Assembly (NCBI RefSeq): GCF_003987185.1
Contig: NZ_PIPS01000004.1
Span: 237,594-301,593, forward strand
Reading direction: 5' to 3'
DNA: 64,000 bases
Source: Idiomarina aquatica
GTDB taxonomy: Bacteria > Pseudomonadota > Gammaproteobacteria > Enterobacterales > Alteromonadaceae
Below, in pieces: positions 35,330 through 44,063 of the stretch. The notes under the pieces are model-generated. The model made no database searches, was not told the DNA's origin, and was given only the letters and a program-made list of their open reading frames with translations. How positions within the stretch are numbered: position 1 is the first letter of the stretch; each line of letters begins with the position of its first letter. Position numbers and translations under genes: made by a program.

Positions 35330-37171
35330 CGCAATCCACTGGTCAACTCGACGCTCGAGGATATGCAACGGCAAAGCTCCGCCGCCGAGCACGGTATCGT
35401 GGAAACCACGAATATCGAATTTCTCACCCAATTGTTGCTTGGCTTTCTCACGCAATTCCAGAATCTTAATCATACCGATTTTATAGGCAGTCGCCTGACC
35501 CGGCATCACCAGGTAGCGACGGACTTCTGAGCGCACCGCTCCTTCTGCTATCGGCGTGTATTTTTCAAAATACTTAACCGCATCCTCCTCGGTCCAACCT
35601 TTTGCATGCATGCCGGTATCAACCACCAGCCGCACGGCGCGCCAAATTTCGGTAATTAAGCGACCAAAGTCTGAATAAGGGTTTTGATAAGCGCCCATTT
35701 CTTTCGCCAGTTGCTCAGCATAAAGCCCCCAGCCTTCGCTATAGACGGTAAAGCCGGCCTGGGTGCGAAACTCTGGTACAGACTGCAGTTCTTGGGCAAT
35801 TGAGATCTGCATATGGTGGCCAGGATTACCCTCGTGATAAGCAATGGCCTCCATCTCATTTTTTGGCATTGCTGTCATATCGGATAAGTGGGCGTAGTAA
35901 ATGCCCGGACGTGAACCATCTGGCGTACCCGGATAATAATGCTGTGCGGCGCCGTCCTGTTCACGGAAGGGTTCTACCCGTTTCACCACCAAATCGGCTT
36001 TCGGTAAGATGCCAAAGTAGTCGGGTAAGCGCTCATTGATGAAGTCAAGGTACTTCTTAGAGTCCTCGATATACATCTCGGCGCCTTCATCATTGTTTGG
36101 ATAAAAGAACTGTTCATCCGTGCGGATAAACGTAAAGAACGCCTGTAAGTCGCCCTCAAAGCCCACTTGATCCTTTATTTTCAGCATTTCATTGTTCAGG
36201 CGCTCTACTTCTTGCAGACCCAACTGATGAATCTCATCGGCCGTCATATCCGTGGTGGTGTAGTTTTTTAACATTGCGTTGTAAAACTCAATGCCACCGT
36301 CAAAACGATGCACACCGGTCGCAATTTCCGGGGTATTTTCGATGTCACTCTGATAAAACGCGATGATTTGTTCGTAAACCGGCATAACCTGTTTGTACAA
36401 AACGTCAGCCGCTTGAGTGCGCAACGCATCAGCGGTCTGCTGGTCGATTGTTTGTTGCTCTAACAACGCGTCTATTTTTTTGTTCACATCCGCCATAAAC
36501 GCAGAGTCCTCGCCTTCCGTGAAAGGGGCTCCGGTAATGACTTTTTCAGATTCTTCAATGATCAGCTCATAGGCAAAGCGTGGTGCGCGAATGCCCTCAG
36601 AGACTTGCTGCTCGGCGCGCGCTAATAGCTGCTCAAGTGCACGTGCTGACTCACCTAAGCGGCTGATATACGCATCCATGTCCTCTTTGTTTTCAACACG
36701 GTGAAAATTAAGCAAAAACTGCGGCATAAAGGTATGTGCCCCACGCATTTGATCGAACACGTAATCGTATTTGCGAAAATCGGCGTTACGTTTTGCTTGT
36801 TCGTACTGGTACACCCAAACATCGTATGAGGTCTTTGCCTCATCCGTCAGTTGCTCGTACTCAAATTCAGCCTGTAATTCATCGACGGTTTGCTTCATCC
36901 ATTGCTGCTGTTGTTGCTCCGCCTCGATACTCAAGTCATCAATTTCACCGTAGCGATCTTTTCGCCCCAGGAAAGTCATTTGCATTGGGCTTTGTTGCAG
37001 CTGCTCTTCATATTTTTGCTCAAACCAGGCATTTAAACGCTCTGTCTCGGACTGTTGAGCCTGCTCTGCCGTCTGCTCGGTATTGGCGGTCGTTTGTGAC
37101 TGCGGCTCTGCTGGCTGACCACACCCAGCAAGCAACCCCGCCAGTGCTAAAGCAACAAGTGAGTATTTCAT
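35315..37171 (-). CDS. DUF885 family lipoprotein, putative metal-dependent carboxypeptidase
   Basis: Protein of 618 residues with a lipoprotein signal (MKYSLVALALAGLLAGC, lipobox Cys17). A Gln/Glu-rich spacer follows, then the long alpha-helical DUF885 domain. The motif AIAYHEGNPGHHMQIS resembles the H-E-x-x-x-H zinc site of M32-like peptidases, and EGWGLYAEQLAKEMG is another family hallmark. It is expected on the outer side of a membrane, cleaving peptides. The frame is open 29 codons upstream, but the ATG at 37171 has GGAAGG at six bases and begins the signal peptide. It is convergent with the response regulator. Confidence 0.9.
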   Translation of the reverse strand: MKYSLVALALAGLLAGCGQPAEPQSQTTANTEQTAEQAQQSETERLNAWFEQKYEEQLQQSPMQMTFLGRKDRYGEIDDLSIEAEQQQQQWMKQTVDELQAEFEYEQLTDEAKTSYDVWVYQYEQAKRNADFRKYDYVFDQMRGAHTFMPQFLLNFHRVENKEDMDAYISRLGESARALEQLLARAEQQVSEGIRAPRFAYELIIEESEKVITGAPFTEGEDSAFMADVNKKIDALLEQQTIDQQTADALRTQAADVLYKQVMPVYEQIIAFYQSDIENTPEIATGVHRFDGGIEFYNAMLKNYTTTDMTADEIHQLGLQEVERLNNEMLKIKDQVGFEGDLQAFFTFIRTDEQFFYPNNDEGAEMYIEDSKKYLDFINERLPDYFGILPKADLVVKRVEPFREQDGAAQHYYPGTPDGSRPGIYYAHLSDMTAMPKNEMEAIAYHEGNPGHHMQISIAQELQSVPEFRTQAGFTVYSEGWGLYAEQLAKEMGAYQNPYSDFGRLITEIWRAVRLVVDTGMHAKGWTEEDAVKYFEKYTPIAEGAVRSEVRRYLVMPGQATAYKIGMIKILELREKAKQQLGEKFDIRGFHDTVLGGGALPLHILERRVDQWIASQQA

Positions 37172-37284
37172 AGCGAACCTTCCATTTTGATCGTTAGGGC
37201 GATAATGAAGAAAAACTATAGCGCGCTTGATACACTGTATGGAATAGTTTTTAACCAATAAGTTGTAAGAGGACTTTTCGAGTT

Positions 37285-37536
37285 ATGGCAAAGCCGAACA
37301 AAAAAGGTCCAAAGCGCACCGTACAAATCTCATGCCTACAGTGCAAAACTCCGATCTTTAAATATCGGAAAGGCGGCAAGGGCGCATTAGTGAAATGTTT
37401 TATGGAGCGTATTGTGGAGGACCATACCACCACACCCTGTCATTGTCCCGGGTGTGGTCAGGAGTTCGCCAGAGAGACGATGATTCGAGGCACACCGGCC
37501 TACAAAATCATTGGCGGAAAAGTGCATATGAAATAA
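37285..37536 (+). CDS. Small zinc-ribbon protein
   Basis: Basic protein of 83 residues with two Cys pairs, C-x2-C near residue 17 (SCLQCK) and C-x-C-x2-C near residue 52 (CHCPGCGQEF), which look like a zinc ribbon. The N-terminus KPNKKGPKR is strongly basic, so nucleic acid contact is plausible but unproven. No named family was recognised. AGAGG precedes the ATG at about eleven bases. It is nine bases upstream of the aldolase-like gene and is probably cotranscribed with it. Confidence 0.8.
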   Translation: MAKPNKKGPKRTVQISCLQCKTPIFKYRKGGKGALVKCFMERIVEDHTTTPCHCPGCGQEFARETMIRGTPAYKIIGGKVHMK

Positions 37537-37545
37537 GGAAAATGG

Positions 37546-38652
37546 ATGATCGACGCCGACATTAAACTGCGCTACCAACGAGCCTGTGAACAGGCAGGCC
37601 CCTCAATCCTGCGGCATCCGCAATTAACCATGGCGGAGCAATTACGACAGCTCGCCGACAGTATCGAGCCGCAAGAACAACGTGATGTCTATGGTAAAGG
37701 TTCGCTGATCGAGCAGTTTGAGCAGGAGGTCGCCCGTCGACTTGGTAAGGAGGCTGCGATCTTCCTGCCCACCGGCACCCTGGCACAGCCACTAGCGCTA
37801 AAACTGCACAGTCTCGAGCGAGCACGTCAACGGGTCGCCATGCACCCGACATCGCACTTATTGTTACATGAACACATGGGTATCGAGGCTCTCTGGCAAC
37901 TTGACAGCTGCACCGTCGGAGTCAGCGATCAGCCAATTGATATCAGTGATTTGCAGAGCCTGAACGGCGATAGTCTCGCCGCCGTCGTACTGGAGCTGCC
38001 TATGCGAGAGATTGGCGGCCAGTTGCCAACCTGGCAGTCGCTGATTCAACAACACCAGTGGGCAAAACAACACGGAGTGCGCTTACATTTGGATGGTGCG
38101 CGCCTATGGCAGGCTCCGGCGCATTACCAAAAGTCGTTAGCGGAAATTGCCGCACTCTTTGATTCCGTTTATGTCAGTTTCTACAAAGATCTGGGCGGTA
38201 TCAGTGGTGCGGTGCTCGCGGCTGACCGCGATTTTATTGAACAAGCCCGTATCTGGGCGCGCCGCGCCGGTGGCAATCCTATTTCACTGTATCCGGAAAT
38301 CGTGGCCGCACGACAGGGCCTGAAGGATAACCTACCGGTGATGAAAGACGCGGTTCATTATGCGGTAGGTTTAGGCACGCAATTACAAAAAATGGACGGT
38401 GTTACGGTAACGCCAAACCCGCCACAAGCTGCGATGTTTCATCTGCACTTTCCGTTGTCACCGAATTGTCTGGCAGACAAAATAGCCGATTATATCCAGG
38501 TCCATGGCGTGATGATTTTGCCCTTGCCAAGGGCAGGAGATGAGCACCACAGCGTCTGTGAAATCTCGATAGGGAGAAATGCCCTGTCGCAACCGCAGGA
38601 CTTTTGGTTGCGACATATCAGGGCGTTTATCCAATCACTTAATGATCAGTGA
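37546..38652 (+). CDS. Threonine aldolase/beta-eliminating lyase family PLP enzyme
   Basis: Pyridoxal-phosphate enzyme of fold type I, 368 residues. An N-terminal substrate segment GKGSLIEQFEQEVARRLGKE leads into IFLPTGTLAQPLAL, with the cofactor-binding region HLDGARLW (Asp) and the Schiff-base lysine in YVSFYKDLGGISG. Low-specificity threonine aldolases cleave L-threonine and allo-threonine to glycine and acetaldehyde. This variant has a longer N-terminus than LtaE and may act on another beta-hydroxy amino acid. AAGGA lies six bases before the ATG. It overlaps the convergent DUF6746-like gene by 7 bases. Confidence 0.85.
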   Translation: MIDADIKLRYQRACEQAGPSILRHPQLTMAEQLRQLADSIEPQEQRDVYGKGSLIEQFEQEVARRLGKEAAIFLPTGTLAQPLALKLHSLERARQRVAMHPTSHLLLHEHMGIEALWQLDSCTVGVSDQPIDISDLQSLNGDSLAAVVLELPMREIGGQLPTWQSLIQQHQWAKQHGVRLHLDGARLWQAPAHYQKSLAEIAALFDSVYVSFYKDLGGISGAVLAADRDFIEQARIWARRAGGNPISLYPEIVAARQGLKDNLPVMKDAVHYAVGLGTQLQKMDGVTVTPNPPQAAMFHLHFPLSPNCLADKIADYIQVHGVMILPLPRAGDEHHSVCEISIGRNALSQPQDFWLRHIRAFIQSLNDQ

Positions 38653-39050
38653 TTGTCATGATGCTTGTGATGTTCACCCAGCAAGTGGTTTAAGGTGTTT
38701 AAATAATCTTTACCAAAACCTTTAACACGCGGTTTGTTCATTTGCTCTGAGCCCAAATGTACTTCTTCCAGTGAATTTGCCGCGACATCCAATTCTTTGC
38801 TTAAACGGGCAAGTGCAACTTCCAGCGTGTACGTCAGTTCATGCACTTTCGCCATATCCTGAGCGCTTAAATCACCGTTCACGATCTCTTGCAGCTTGGC
38901 ATTGTATTCCACCAGATTCATGATGGCTTGCTGCAGATTTTCAGCTGGTTCAGGCTTGAAATGTTGATACTTCTGCTCGTCATCATCGGCAATTGCCGAG
39001 GTTGAAAGCGACATCACCACAATAAATAATCCAGCCAGTAAACGTTTCAT
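38646..39050 (-). CDS. His-rich periplasmic helical protein, DUF6746-like
   Basis: Exported protein of 134 residues with a signal peptide (about 1-21, ending AIA-DD). The helical domain contains AENLQQAIMNLVEYNAKL and MAKVHELTYTLEVALARL, a pattern seen in proteins annotated DUF6746. The C-terminus HHKHHDNH is His-rich and likely binds metal. GAGG lies five bases before the ATG at 39050; an upstream in-frame ATG runs through the regulatory region and is rejected. A Fur-like box 16 bases upstream points to iron control. The function is unknown; a periplasmic metal or haem-related role is an inference. Confidence 0.75.
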   Translation of the reverse strand: MKRLLAGLFIVVMSLSTSAIADDDEQKYQHFKPEPAENLQQAIMNLVEYNAKLQEIVNGDLSAQDMAKVHELTYTLEVALARLSKELDVAANSLEEVHLGSEQMNKPRVKGFGKDYLNTLNHLLGEHHKHHDNH

Positions 39051-39065
39051 TGTAACCTCTCTATT

Positions 39066-39084
39066 GTTAATAACAATTCTCATT
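39066..39084. promoter_or_regulatory. Candidate Fur box upstream of the His-rich protein gene
   Basis: On the minus strand AATGAGAATTGTTATTAAC agrees at 12 of 16 defined positions with the palindromic consensus AATGANAATNATTNTCATT. It sits 16 bases before the start codon of the DUF6746-like gene, where bound Fur would block transcription. It shares the central AATTGTT with the box at 4446-4464. Confidence 0.5.
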
Positions 39085-39180
39085 CTCTATTCAATCGCTT
39101 GTCAGGTCAACGTTTTCGAGCGAAACCTGATACGATAGTTTTGATCAAACTCAAGTTACTGTTACATCAGGGAGTACGCA

Positions 39181-40257
39181 ATGCTCTATCGCCTGGTTCT
39201 TTGGCTTTCGCTAACCCTTATTATGTTATCTCACCCGCCCGCTCATGCGCAGGACGAAGCGCAAGCGCAAACGTTAAAAGTTGCCGTTCGCATGAATGCG
39301 CCTTTTGTGATGCAACGCGAGGGCGAGTATCAGGGGCTGGCCATGCAATTGTGGGAAGACATCGCACGACAGCTCGATAGACCCTATGAATTGCACCCAA
39401 TGCCCCTGGAGCAGCTGTTAAGTGAAGTGGAACAAGGACATTACGATATCGGCATTGGTGCATTAACCATCACCGCGGCTCGTGAGTCCCGTCTGGACTT
39501 CTCTCAGCCATTTCATAATGGCGGACTTGCCATAGCGGTGCCGGCCAATAATACAGCGACATGGTGGGCGGTGACTAAACGCTTTGTTTCATTTGAATTT
39601 TTAAAGGTCGTTCTAATCCTTGGTGCCGTGCTGTTTATCGCCGGCGCTTTAGTCTGGTTGTTTGAGCGCCGTGAAAACCGTGACGAGTTTTCCGATAAGC
39701 CCCTTGCCGGCCTGGGTGCCGGATTCTGGTGGGCTGCAGTTACTATGACAACGGTTGGCTATGGCGATAAATCACCGCGCTCGCTCGGCGGACGCATCAT
39801 AAGCCTGATCTGGATGTTCACTTGCGTGATTATTATTTCGAGCTTCACCGCGTCTATCGCATCATCACTTACGGTATCTCAGTTTCAATCCAAAGTCAGC
39901 GGTTTGGGTGACTTACCCAGCGCCAGAGTTGCCACGTTGTCCAACTCCGCTACAGCTCAATGGTTAAGCCAAAAGAACATTGGCTTCCAAGGTTTTGACG
40001 ACCTTACCAAGGCGCTTGAGAAACTTAATGCTGGGGAACTCGATGCGGTTATCTACGATGAGCCGATTTTGCGTTATTCTATGCGCAGCCAGGCGCTCAA
40101 CAATATTCGTTTACTGCCTGATCGAGTGCTGCCTCAGGACTATGGTTTTGTTCTGCCACAAGGCAGCCATTTTCGCGAACCTGTCAATCGGGAGCTATTA
40201 CGGGTTGTCCAGACGGAAGCTTGGCGCGACTCCCTTGACCAGTATTTAGGAAATTAA
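39181..40257 (+). CDS. Prokaryotic glutamate-receptor-like potassium channel (GluR0 type)
   Basis: Protein of 358 residues with the architecture of a bacterial ionotropic glutamate receptor. A signal peptide (1-23) precedes the first half of a periplasmic ligand-binding domain (about 30-125, including ITAARESRLDFSQPF with the expected ligand-binding Arg). Next comes helix M1 (142-160), a pore loop with the potassium filter TVGYGD at 191-196, and helix M3 with SFTASIASSLTV at 221-232, matching the SYTANLAAFL gating motif. The second half of the binding domain completes it. It should be a tetrameric ligand-gated K+ channel in the inner membrane. GGGAG precedes the ATG. The next gene, an ABC exporter, starts 5 bases later. 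Confidence 0.92.
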   Translation: MLYRLVLWLSLTLIMLSHPPAHAQDEAQAQTLKVAVRMNAPFVMQREGEYQGLAMQLWEDIARQLDRPYELHPMPLEQLLSEVEQGHYDIGIGALTITAARESRLDFSQPFHNGGLAIAVPANNTATWWAVTKRFVSFEFLKVVLILGAVLFIAGALVWLFERRENRDEFSDKPLAGLGAGFWWAAVTMTTVGYGDKSPRSLGGRIISLIWMFTCVIIISSFTASIASSLTVSQFQSKVSGLGDLPSARVATLSNSATAQWLSQKNIGFQGFDDLTKALEKLNAGELDAVIYDEPILRYSMRSQALNNIRLLPDRVLPQDYGFVLPQGSHFREPVNRELLRVVQTEAWRDSLDQYLGN

Positions 40258-40262
40258 CACTC

Positions 40263-42095
40263 ATGTTTTCTTGGTTTGAGCGACGTCTTAATCCATTCCC
40301 GGCAGAGGAACCCACTCAACCGCCGCAGGGATTTTTCGCTTTTTGCTGGCACTTTACCCGCGGAGCAACACCTTACATCGTTGCCACGGCGCTACTAATG
40401 GCGGCAATTGCCATCGCCGAAGTTTGGCTGTTCGGTTTTCTCGGTCAGATCGTCGACTGGCTGGCACAGCAAGATCGGGAAACCTTTATTGACGATCAGT
40501 TCTGGCCGCTACTGGGCATGAGTGTGTTGGTGTTAGTCGGGTTACCCTTACTGGTCTGGTTCCATTCGTTACTGACACACCAAACGCTGCTGGGTAACTT
40601 CCCTATGCGAATCCGCTGGCTGGGTCATCGCTACTTGATGAAACAGTCGATGTCCTATTATCAGGACGAATTTGCCGGTCGCGTAGCCACAAAACTCATG
40701 CAAACGGCTCTCGCCGTTCGGCAGTGCATCATGACCTTTATTGAAATTGTAAACTACGTGGTCGTGTACTTTTTAGGGATGTTCTTTATCATCGGCAGCG
40801 CCGACTGGCGTATGATGTTGCCGCTGGCATCATGGCTGGTCCTGTACGCCCTGCTGTTGCGTTACTTTGTCCCGCGGCTGGGCAAAGTTTCAGCGTTGCA
40901 AGCTGACGCCCGTTCCATCATGACCGGACGCATCGTTGACTCCTACACCAATATTCAAACGGTTAAACTGTTCTCACATTCGCAACGAGAAGCGGCATTT
41001 GCCAAACAAGGCATGGATAAATTCCTTGATACCGTGCACGCACAAATGCGACTGGTCACCAAACTGTATGGTTTTCTCTACTTCATTAACTGTGCGCTGC
41101 TGTTCAGTTCTGCAGCAACCGCCATTTGGCTATGGCGCGGCGATATGGTCAGCCTCGGTGCTGTTGCTGTAGTGATTGGCCTGGTACTGCGGTTATTTGG
41201 TATGTCGCAAATGGTGATGTGGCAAATGTCGACGCTGTTTGAGAGCATCGGAACGGTGCAAGACGGCATCGGCTCGCTATCGGTACCACAACGCATTGTC
41301 GACAAGCCGAATGCGCCACAATTGACCGTCAGCAATGGCGATATTCAGTTTGACCAGGTGCGCTTTCATTATGGTAAAGGCTCCGGTGTTATGGAGAATT
41401 TTAACCTGCATATTAAACCGGGTGAGAAAGTCGGCATTGTTGGCCGTTCAGGCGCCGGTAAATCGACCCTGGTTAATCTGCTGTTGCGCTTTTACGACGT
41501 TGAAGGCGGCGCAATACGCATTGACGGACAAAACATCAGTGAGGTTCAACAAGATTCTCTGCGCGCACAAATCGGCATGGTGACGCAGGACACCTCATTA
41601 CTGCACAGGTCGGTGCGGGATAACATTCTTTATGGCCGTCCCGATGCCAGCGCTGACGATGTACAACATGCCATCGAGCGAGCTCACTGCGCCAGTTTCA
41701 TCGCTGACTTGTCGGACAGTAAAGGCCGCACGGGACTGGATGCCCATGTCGGCGAACGTGGTGTCAAGTTATCTGGTGGTCAGCGCCAGCGTATTGCCAT
41801 CGCCCGGGTGATGTTAAAAGATGCACCGATTCTTATCCTCGACGAAGCGACCTCGGCACTGGATTCCGAGGTGGAAAACGCGATTCAGGATAATCTTTAT
41901 CAATTAATGCAGGGTAAAACCGTTATCGCCATTGCCCACCGCCTGTCGACTATTGCCGCAATGGACCGGTTGGTAGTGATGGACAACGGTGAAGTCATTG
42001 AGCAGGGTAGCCACGAGCAATTACTGGCTCAGGATGGCCTCTACGCGAAACTCTGGCGTCATCAGTCCGGTGGCTTTCTGGCGGAGCACCTTTAG
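40263..42095 (+). CDS. ABC exporter, fused permease-ATPase half transporter
   Basis: Half-transporter of 610 residues. Six membrane helices (about 35-325) are fused to an ATP-binding domain. Walker A is GRSGAGKST (394-402), the signature is LSGGQRQRIA, Walker B is ILILDEATSALD, and the H-loop is AIAHRLSTIA. It acts as a homodimer or with a partner half; substrate is unknown (lipids, peptides or drugs are typical). It follows the channel gene by 5 bases and is probably cotranscribed, an unusual combination. Its end is only 4 bases from the convergent MscS gene. Confidence 0.9.
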   Translation: MFSWFERRLNPFPAEEPTQPPQGFFAFCWHFTRGATPYIVATALLMAAIAIAEVWLFGFLGQIVDWLAQQDRETFIDDQFWPLLGMSVLVLVGLPLLVWFHSLLTHQTLLGNFPMRIRWLGHRYLMKQSMSYYQDEFAGRVATKLMQTALAVRQCIMTFIEIVNYVVVYFLGMFFIIGSADWRMMLPLASWLVLYALLLRYFVPRLGKVSALQADARSIMTGRIVDSYTNIQTVKLFSHSQREAAFAKQGMDKFLDTVHAQMRLVTKLYGFLYFINCALLFSSAATAIWLWRGDMVSLGAVAVVIGLVLRLFGMSQMVMWQMSTLFESIGTVQDGIGSLSVPQRIVDKPNAPQLTVSNGDIQFDQVRFHYGKGSGVMENFNLHIKPGEKVGIVGRSGAGKSTLVNLLLRFYDVEGGAIRIDGQNISEVQQDSLRAQIGMVTQDTSLLHRSVRDNILYGRPDASADDVQHAIERAHCASFIADLSDSKGRTGLDAHVGERGVKLSGGQRQRIAIARVMLKDAPILILDEATSALDSEVENAIQDNLYQLMQGKTVIAIAHRLSTIAAMDRLVVMDNGEVIEQGSHEQLLAQDGLYAKLWRHQSGGFLAEHL

Positions 42096-42099
42096 CGAG

Positions 42100-42912
42100 T
42101 TAACATTCTCGCGCGGTCTCTACGCGCGAGAATTTCACCTCCAGTTCGAGCAGTCGCTTTTTACCGCGAGCGGTCAAATCCGTCACAAACAGGAACTGTT
42201 GCCGAGGATCTATCGGATAAGCTTTTAAGCGATACCGAGTCCCCCAGGGTTCCTCGTTTACCGTCACGACTATCGGTTTTGACAGTTGCAGATAAGGACT
42301 GGTTAAGGCAATGTCTTCCAGCGCGTCACGAATCATAAAGGCATCAAACTCAGGCTGAATAAAAAATTCAGCCACGCACATTAAACTCGGCCCGCCATTG
42401 TTGGCGTTGTGAATCAGATTATCCCAGAGCTTTAAGTGTGGTACCCATATGACGGTATCATCATTGGTCACCAACTCCACGGTGCGCATACCGATGTGCT
42501 TAACTTCACCATAAACCCCATCAACGGACACCCAGTCACCCGGGCGATAGGGCATTTCATGCACTGCGACCACGCCGGCAATTAAACTGCTGACATAATC
42601 TTTTAACGCAAAACCGATGGCCAGGCCGGCGGCGCCCAGAGTCGCAACCATATTTTGTAGAGTCGGCTCGATGATGCGGGGAATGATCAGTACCAGCGCC
42701 AGCACCAACACCAAAATACGAACCATGGGCACCAGTGCCAGTGTATACAGGCGCTGCTTGCCATGCAGATGGTTAGCGAGCCACGGCAGCAAACGCTGAG
42801 ACAACCAAACCACAAACCAGGCCGCGAGCAAAATCGCCGCGATTTCAATTAACGCTGCCGTATTAAGTTCTTTGAACAGACCGGCAACTTCGTTCACAGA
42901 TTCGTTTTCCAT
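42100..42912 (-). CDS. MscS-family mechanosensitive channel
   Basis: Inner-membrane channel of 270 residues. Three hydrophobic helices precede the pore-lining third helix, recognisable from VATLGAAGLAIGFALKDYVSSLIAG. The beta domain shows PYRPGDWVSVDGVYGEVKHIGMRTVEL, and the C-terminal domain follows. It should open under membrane tension to release osmolytes. The frame extends 29 codons upstream, but the ATG at 42912 has AGAGG at five bases and starts the conserved protein. It follows the unknown 343-residue gene by 8 bases on the same strand, and the two form an operon. Confidence 0.92.
   Translation of the reverse strand: MENESVNEVAGLFKELNTAALIEIAAILLAAWFVVWLSQRLLPWLANHLHGKQRLYTLALVPMVRILVLVLALVLIIPRIIEPTLQNMVATLGAAGLAIGFALKDYVSSLIAGVVAVHEMPYRPGDWVSVDGVYGEVKHIGMRTVELVTNDDTVIWVPHLKLWDNLIHNANNGGPSLMCVAEFFIQPEFDAFMIRDALEDIALTSPYLQLSKPIVVTVNEEPWGTRYRLKAYPIDPRQQFLFVTDLTARGKKRLLELEVKFSRVETAREC
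42105..42133. repeat. Perfect 11-bp inverted repeat at a convergent gene junction
   Basis: Arms ATTCTCGCGCG and CGCGCGAGAAT are exact reverse complements around a 7-base loop. It starts 10 bases after the ABC gene stop and lies inside the last codons of the MscS gene. A G+C-rich stem followed by only TTT on the plus strand makes it a weak terminator candidate for the ABC transcript. Confidence 0.6.
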
Positions 42913-42920
42913 GTTGGCCT

Positions 42921-43952
42921 CTAAAAGTGATCCAGCCACAGTCCTCTGGCACTCAATGCCTGACGTACAACGGGGTAACCGGTCGGCGTAACGTACCACT
43001 GTGATTCGGTTTTACGAATCAAACCACAGTAGTTGAGACTTTGCAGTTCAATATCCAAATGCGTCGGCGATACAATCGGCAACACCTGATGCAGTTGATA
43101 CGACGCAAGCCCGCGATGCAGGAGCAGCATGTGCAGGATAAAGGCGGTACTGTCCGTTGTTTCTGCCGGCATTGACGGCAACTCAAACGGTGATTGCTGT
43201 TGCTGCAGCTGCCGTCGGTAGCGGCTCCCCGAAAACGCACAGGCGATTCCGAGGTTACCCCGCGATAACGAAGCCAGGTGCTTGAGATGTTCAACGTCTC
43301 GGTTAAGACCCAGTGTCTGCAGCGCCTCGGCATCAAAGGCTTGCAGCGTCAACGTTTTTGGCTGTGATACGGGCCATAATTTACGCAGAAAACTCCAGGC
43401 CCAACTGTCACAAACCACCAGTCCTTTACCAATATCACCGCTCAGAGCCTGAGCAAAAAACGCCCGTACCCAGCGCAACCCTTTTGACTGCCGCAAATAG
43501 CAATGTGCCAACTCCGGCACAAACCAAGGAGCCGCATGATTACCCTGAGGTAATTCAACGTTTAGCGTATCGAGGCAAAGCTCATCTCGCTTTGGCGTTT
43601 GTAAATCGACGATATTGTTGGCGTTAGCCCATGTTTTTGCGATTTCATTAACGGGTGAATGGGGTGGGCTGATCAACCAGCGTACGGATTGATCCTCATC
43701 ATCGTCACGCCATTCCTGCAACATATGATCAAGCTGTTGTAGCCCTTCATTGATACTAAACTTCAGCACATCCACGCTTTGCTCGGGCTGTTCCGTTTCA
43801 TTGTCCTTGCCCGACTGGGCACGCAACGAATGCCACCAACGTTTTATGGTAATCACCGTTGGTGTTGTCGGGCAGCGATAATCACTGCTGGCAACCCATT
43901 GCCAAACAGAATCCTGCTGCTGTAATTGTTGTGGTTCTGGCGACTCTGACAT
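42921..43952 (-). CDS. Unknown 343-residue protein upstream of MscS channel gene
   Basis: Not recognised. A soluble protein without signal peptide or membrane segment. The N-terminal 100 residues are acidic and Gln-rich. A central block (residues about 140-230) includes APWFVPELAHCYLRQSKGLR and LVVCDSWAWSFLRKLWP, and a C-terminal part (about 275-343) looks like a winged-helix-type domain ending in ESQWYVTPTGYPVVRQAL. It is cotranscribed with the MscS gene by spacing (8 bases), so a role in channel control or stress response is possible but unproven. A P-loop was looked for and not found. Confidence 0.75.
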   Translation of the reverse strand: MSESPEPQQLQQQDSVWQWVASSDYRCPTTPTVITIKRWWHSLRAQSGKDNETEQPEQSVDVLKFSINEGLQQLDHMLQEWRDDDEDQSVRWLISPPHSPVNEIAKTWANANNIVDLQTPKRDELCLDTLNVELPQGNHAAPWFVPELAHCYLRQSKGLRWVRAFFAQALSGDIGKGLVVCDSWAWSFLRKLWPVSQPKTLTLQAFDAEALQTLGLNRDVEHLKHLASLSRGNLGIACAFSGSRYRRQLQQQQSPFELPSMPAETTDSTAFILHMLLLHRGLASYQLHQVLPIVSPTHLDIELQSLNYCGLIRKTESQWYVTPTGYPVVRQALSARGLWLDHF

Positions 43953-44027
43953 CCGGGCATTCCCTGCGGTAACGCGATAAATTCATAGTAAACACTGTAC
44001 CGTAAAAACAAAAATTTTATTTTTTCT

Positions 44028-44057
44028 CTTGAAAATTATTGGCTCTGTTCACACATA
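44028..44057 (+). promoter_or_regulatory. Candidate heat-shock (sigma-32) promoter of ibpA
   Basis: The -35 CTTGAAA (44028-44034) matches the sigma-32 consensus exactly. After 15 bases CACACATA (44050-44057) is a partial match to CCCCATNT. It lies about 100 bases upstream of the ibpA start, leaving a leader long enough for the thermometer described in the next entry. Confidence 0.6.
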
Positions 44058-44063
44058 AGGTAG

